NCBI GenBank assembly: GCA_965230565.1
Contig: CBDDLH010000008.1
Span: 1 to 64,000, forward strand
DNA from: BCD1 sp965230565
GTDB lineage: Bacteria; Bacteroidota; Bacteroidia; Chitinophagales; Saprospiraceae
Length of the DNA: 64,000 nucleotides
Direction: 5' to 3'
Below are positions 61,032-64,000 of the stretch, piece by piece. Position 1 is the stretch's first letter. Each line of letters begins with the position of its first letter. A program made the translations under genes and the position numbers. A model generated the notes under the pieces. That model saw only the letters and a program-made list of their open reading frames with translations, searched no databases and was not told the origin of the DNA.

Positions 61032-63149
61032 TTACGATATCCTGCTCCATCCCCTCAACAATTGCTTATTTTTCGCCAGGTACTGTCGGATTGGGTTGTT
61101 CTCGGGCTGCTCCAGCTTGGGGTCCTCCTCCAGAATTCGGGTGGCCACCTCCCTGGCAGTTTGCAGGATACGTCCGTCTTTGGCGATATCAGCGATCCTG
61201 AGGTCGAGGATGCCGCTTTGACGCGTACCTTCAATATCGCCGGGACCTCTGAGGCGTAGATCAGCTTCTGCAATTTCGAAACCATCATTGGTGCGAACCA
61301 TAGTTTGAATTCTTTCTTTCCCTTCGTTACTCAGTTTATATCCGGTCATCAGAACACAATAGGATTGTTCTCCTCCTCGTCCGACACGTCCCCGCAACTG
61401 ATGAAGCTGCGATAAACCAAAGCGCTCCGTGTTCTCAATGATCATCATGGTAGCATTGGGAACGTTTACACCTACTTCTATAACGGTTGTTGCTACCATA
61501 ATCTGCGTCTCGCCATTGACAAAACGTTGCATTTCGAAATCTTTGTCTTTGGCCTTCATCCTTCCATGAACAACACTTATCTGGTATGCTGGTTTTGGGA
61601 AATCCCGGCTCAATGCTTCATAACCTTCCTGGAGGTTGTTAAGGTCAAGTGTTTCCGACTCCTCGATCAGTGGATAGACCACATAAATTTGTCGCCCGAG
61701 TTTTATCTGCTCCTTCATCATGCCGATGACCCGCAGGCGATGTCCTTCGTTCCGGTGAATGGTCTGGATCTCTTTTCTTCCGGGAGGTAGTTCATCAATA
61801 ACAGAAACATCGAGATCCCCATAAAGTGTGAGAGCCAGTGTCCGGGGAATTGGGGTTGCTGTCATCACTAAAATGTGAGGAGGGTAGGGAGTATTTTTCT
61901 TCCATAATTTGGCCCTCTGAGCTACCCCAAAACGATGTTGTTCGTCAGTTATAGCCAGCCCCAGATTTTTAAACTGCACAGGGTCTTCAATTAGGGCATG
62001 GGTACCTACCAGAATGTGGATCTCTCCGGCTTCAAGTCTTTCAAGAATGTCCTTCCGCTTTTTACCTTTCACACTTCCCGACAAAAAATCCACCTGAATG
62101 TCAAGTCCTTCCACGTATTCACTTATGGAGAGGAAATGTTGCTGGGCCAGTATTTCCGTTGGAGCCATCATCGCAGTCTGGTACCCATTGTCCAGAGCGA
62201 TGAGCATGCACATCAAAGCAACCATTGTTTTACCACTTCCGACATCTCCTTGTAGGAGTCTGTTCATTTGAATGCCTGAGCCCAGGTCACGTCGAATTTC
62301 TTTGATTACCCGCTTTTGCGCTCCGGTTAGTTCAAAGGGTAATTTTTCCTTAAAAAACCGGTTGAAGAAGTCGCCTACTTTTTCAAAATTATATCCCTTA
62401 ACCGCTTGTTTTCGCCCCAGTTTTAATTGTAGTAATCTGAGTTGTAAAAAGAACAATTCCTCAAATTTCAACCTCCTGCTGGCAGCCTGAAGCACTTCTT
62501 TGTTTTTAGGAAAGTGAATGTCCTTTAATGCTGAGAAATGGGAAGGGAATTTAAAAGCCTCGACCATTTTTTGTGGCAGGTTCTCCGGCAGGTCTGCTGG
62601 TGTGAGTTTTTCCCAAAGTGCAGCCATCATTCGTCTGCGTGCCTTGGACTCGACGCCTTTGGAATTCAGTTTTTCCGTACTTGGATAAACAGGGGCAAAG
62701 GTGATGGCCTTTTGAGTATTCTCCTCGTTCACTTCCTCCATCTCCGGGTGGGCAATATTCAATTGATCCTTAAATGCGGAAATGCGTCCGTATACGACAT
62801 ATTCTTTCCCAACTACCAGGGATTTTTCCAACCAGTGAATACCCGTAAACCAAATGAGGTCAATGACCCCGGAGGCATCCCTGAACCGGCCATGTAGTCG
62901 CCGCCGCCGGCCCTGGCCGGATACGCTGAGCCTGCGAAGAACTCCTTTGAGCTGGACGTTGCCTATGTTGGGATGCAATTCTCTGATACTGTGAAACCTG
63001 GTTTTGTCAACATAACGGAAAGGATATTGGTTGAGCAAATCGCCAAAGGTGTGAATGCCAAGCTCCTTACGCAATAATTCACCCCTTTTAGGACCGATTC
63101 CCTTGAGATATTCAATTTGTGTATCCAATATGTGATTCCTGGCAGACAT
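61032..63149 (-). CDS. recG: ATP-dependent DNA helicase RecG
   Basis: A 705-residue helicase that remodels stalled replication forks and branched DNA. The start at 63149 (or the adjacent ATG at 63152) gives MSARNHILDTQIEYLKGIGPKRG, the expected N-terminus; a longer frame overlaps the divergent lipoprotein gene and is not conserved. Order: wedge/OB domain (about 30-190), Walker A (QGDVGSGKTMVAL), DEQH box (AITDEQHRFG), motif III (MTATPIPRT), and the helicase-C part ending with IEVGVNVPNATMMIIENTERF, QLRGRVGRG and the TRG region. Length is normal. Confidence 0.96.
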   Translation of the reverse strand: MSARNHILDTQIEYLKGIGPKRGELLRKELGIHTFGDLLNQYPFRYVDKTRFHSIRELHPNIGNVQLKGVLRRLSVSGQGRRRRLHGRFRDASGVIDLIWFTGIHWLEKSLVVGKEYVVYGRISAFKDQLNIAHPEMEEVNEENTQKAITFAPVYPSTEKLNSKGVESKARRRMMAALWEKLTPADLPENLPQKMVEAFKFPSHFSALKDIHFPKNKEVLQAASRRLKFEELFFLQLRLLQLKLGRKQAVKGYNFEKVGDFFNRFFKEKLPFELTGAQKRVIKEIRRDLGSGIQMNRLLQGDVGSGKTMVALMCMLIALDNGYQTAMMAPTEILAQQHFLSISEYVEGLDIQVDFLSGSVKGKKRKDILERLEAGEIHILVGTHALIEDPVQFKNLGLAITDEQHRFGVAQRAKLWKKNTPYPPHILVMTATPIPRTLALTLYGDLDVSVIDELPPGRKEIQTIHRNEGHRLRVIGMMKEQIKLGRQIYVVYPLIEESETLDLNNLQEGYEALSRDFPKPAYQISVVHGRMKAKDKDFEMQRFVNGETQIMVATTVIEVGVNVPNATMMIIENTERFGLSQLHQLRGRVGRGGEQSYCVLMTGYKLSNEGKERIQTMVRTNDGFEIAEADLRLRGPGDIEGTRQSGILDLRIADIAKDGRILQTAREVATRILEEDPKLEQPENNPIRQYLAKNKQLLRGWSRIS

Positions 63150-63297
63150 CATGCAAAAGTACCTAAGTTTTTCCAAAGGTAAAAAGCCCCTTGAAAGTAA
63201 TATGGGAGTTCCTTGTCTATAAAACCCATCCTCTCGTCCTCTCCATTTTTTAAGATGGTAATTTATAATCGCCATTATTTTATCTTTACAATTAAAA

Positions 63298-64000
63298 ATG
63301 CGAATCACACCCCTTTCGGCTGTAGTTTTCCTGGTGCTATTGACCTTGTTGTTCCAATCATGTAAGTCCAACGAACCGTCCAGGGAGTTTTCGCTTTCGG
63401 GGAGTATTGTTGGCATCGATGAGGGACTGGTAATTCTTAAAAAACTGGAATTGGCTACCAACAAAACGGTGGCTTTAGATACGGCTGTAATCGAAAAAGG
63501 AACATTTACTCTACAAGGATCAGTGGAGCAGCCCTATCCCCATTCGTTAGTGATCAATGATAGTCTGCAGGTCAATTTTTTCCTTGAAAATTCAAGTATT
63601 CAGATAGATATCAATACCCGTGAAGGCCATATGGATGTTGCCGGTTCCGTTTCGGATTCTCTTTTCCAGCCATATTGGTCGCGTTTGGAGGAATTATGGA
63701 GCTATGCGGATTCCCTGCAGCTGCAGGGGCTTTTGGCAACAACCAATGAAGAGCGCCGTGTCATTGATTCTTTGATCGAGGAGCAATCCAGTGTGGAGAT
63801 GTTATTCTCTTTGGAATTTATCAACGAGTATCCTGGTTCTTTTGTGAGCCCCTTTGCCGCTTTTTATTTTGTGCAAACCTATGAAGTATCTGCGGAAGGT
63901 CTTCGGGAACTCCTGGACAGTTTTGATCCGGAACTTGAAAACTCCGTATATGTTCAGGCTTTAGAGGAGATTTATCAATTAAAAGCTAAATTGAGCCCAG
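63298..64000 (+). CDS. DUF4369-type lipoprotein, N-terminal part (cut by the window end)
   Basis: The frame is open from the ATG at 63298 to the last base; 234 codons are visible. It begins with a lipoprotein signal (MRITPLSAVVFLVLLTLLFQSC, Cys 22). The next 100 residues (FSLSGSIVGIDEGLVILKK ... IEKGTFTLQGSVEQPY) fit DUF4369, the N-terminal domain of many Bacteroidota thioredoxin-like/TlpA lipoproteins. If that holds, a thioredoxin fold with CxxC should follow beyond the window. Divergent from recG with about 150 bases between starts. Confidence 0.82.
   Translation, partial: MRITPLSAVVFLVLLTLLFQSCKSNEPSREFSLSGSIVGIDEGLVILKKLELATNKTVALDTAVIEKGTFTLQGSVEQPYPHSLVINDSLQVNFFLENSSIQIDINTREGHMDVAGSVSDSLFQPYWSRLEELWSYADSLQLQGLLATTNEERRVIDSLIEEQSSVEMLFSLEFINEYPGSFVSPFAAFYFVQTYEVSAEGLRELLDSFDPELENSVYVQALEEIYQLKAKLSP

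Noticed and set aside
63150..63464. N-terminal extension of RecG by 105 codons
   Set aside because: It overlaps the start of the divergent lipoprotein gene and is not like RecG; the ATG at 63149/63152 fits the family.

Overview
The window looks like chromosomal DNA of a member of the Bacteroidota, most likely a Saprospiria/Saprospiraceae-type organism (inference). The evidence is a PorQ-like type IX secretion protein, TonB proteins with proline-rich spacers, DUF6913 and DUF3109 family proteins, a Bacteroidota-type DksA-like protein and a Rho with a charged N-terminal insert. Several promoters fit the Bacteroidota pattern TTG-N20..22-TAnnTTTG, and Shine-Dalgarno motifs are not evident.

Bases 1-21.6 kb are AT-rich (33-37% GC on lines counted by eye) and mostly accessory. 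The centrepiece is a tight five-gene minus-strand operon (15480 down to 1804): a DUF4407 membrane/coiled-coil protein; a large Hsp70/actin-fold ATPase; a secreted-then-membrane-spanning coiled-coil protein; a 2056-residue protein joining a divergent FtsW/RodA (SEDS)-like membrane region to a penicillin-binding transpeptidase domain with its full SxxK/SxN/KTG triad; and a small bitopic protein. Together they look like a compact, divergent counterpart of an MreB-RodA-PBP2 wall-synthesis machine, or an apparatus derived from one. An M48-SH3b metalloprotease starts on the opposite strand. The region ends with an integration module (HTH gene with palindromic operators, an arm-domain-like protein, a tyrosine recombinase) facing the 3' end of tRNA-Asp, so all or part of the AT-rich block may be a genomic island.

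From 22 kb onward GC rises (52% on one counted line in accA) and most genes are core: accA and a DUF6913 gene; a TPR protein; two tandem TonB paralogs; VanZ, gcvH and a mitochondrial-type citrate synthase in one run; a DUF3109 protein with a glycosyltransferase; kptA and a PcfJ-domain protein; two WG-repeat proteins; an L,D-transpeptidase; a DksA-like protein; lgt; mtaB; frr; a YugP-type metallopeptidase; serS; rho; a GxxExxY nuclease-like protein; a TerB-like protein; a PurF-family enzyme; porQ; a MORN lipoprotein; a Ppx/GppA-DUF3137 fusion; an outer-membrane barrel; recG; and a DUF4369-type lipoprotein cut by the window end.

Intergenic space after 23 kb is rich in dispersed repeats: a GC-rich palindrome family, a mosaic repeat family, a 102-bp tandem repeat, a MITE-like pair of 33-bp inverted repeats, an 8-bp microsatellite, and a striking exact 10-bp-period GTTT/AAAC array upstream of an outer-membrane gene. 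Two very short, related membrane-protein reading frames lie in the 54.6-55.85 kb gap.
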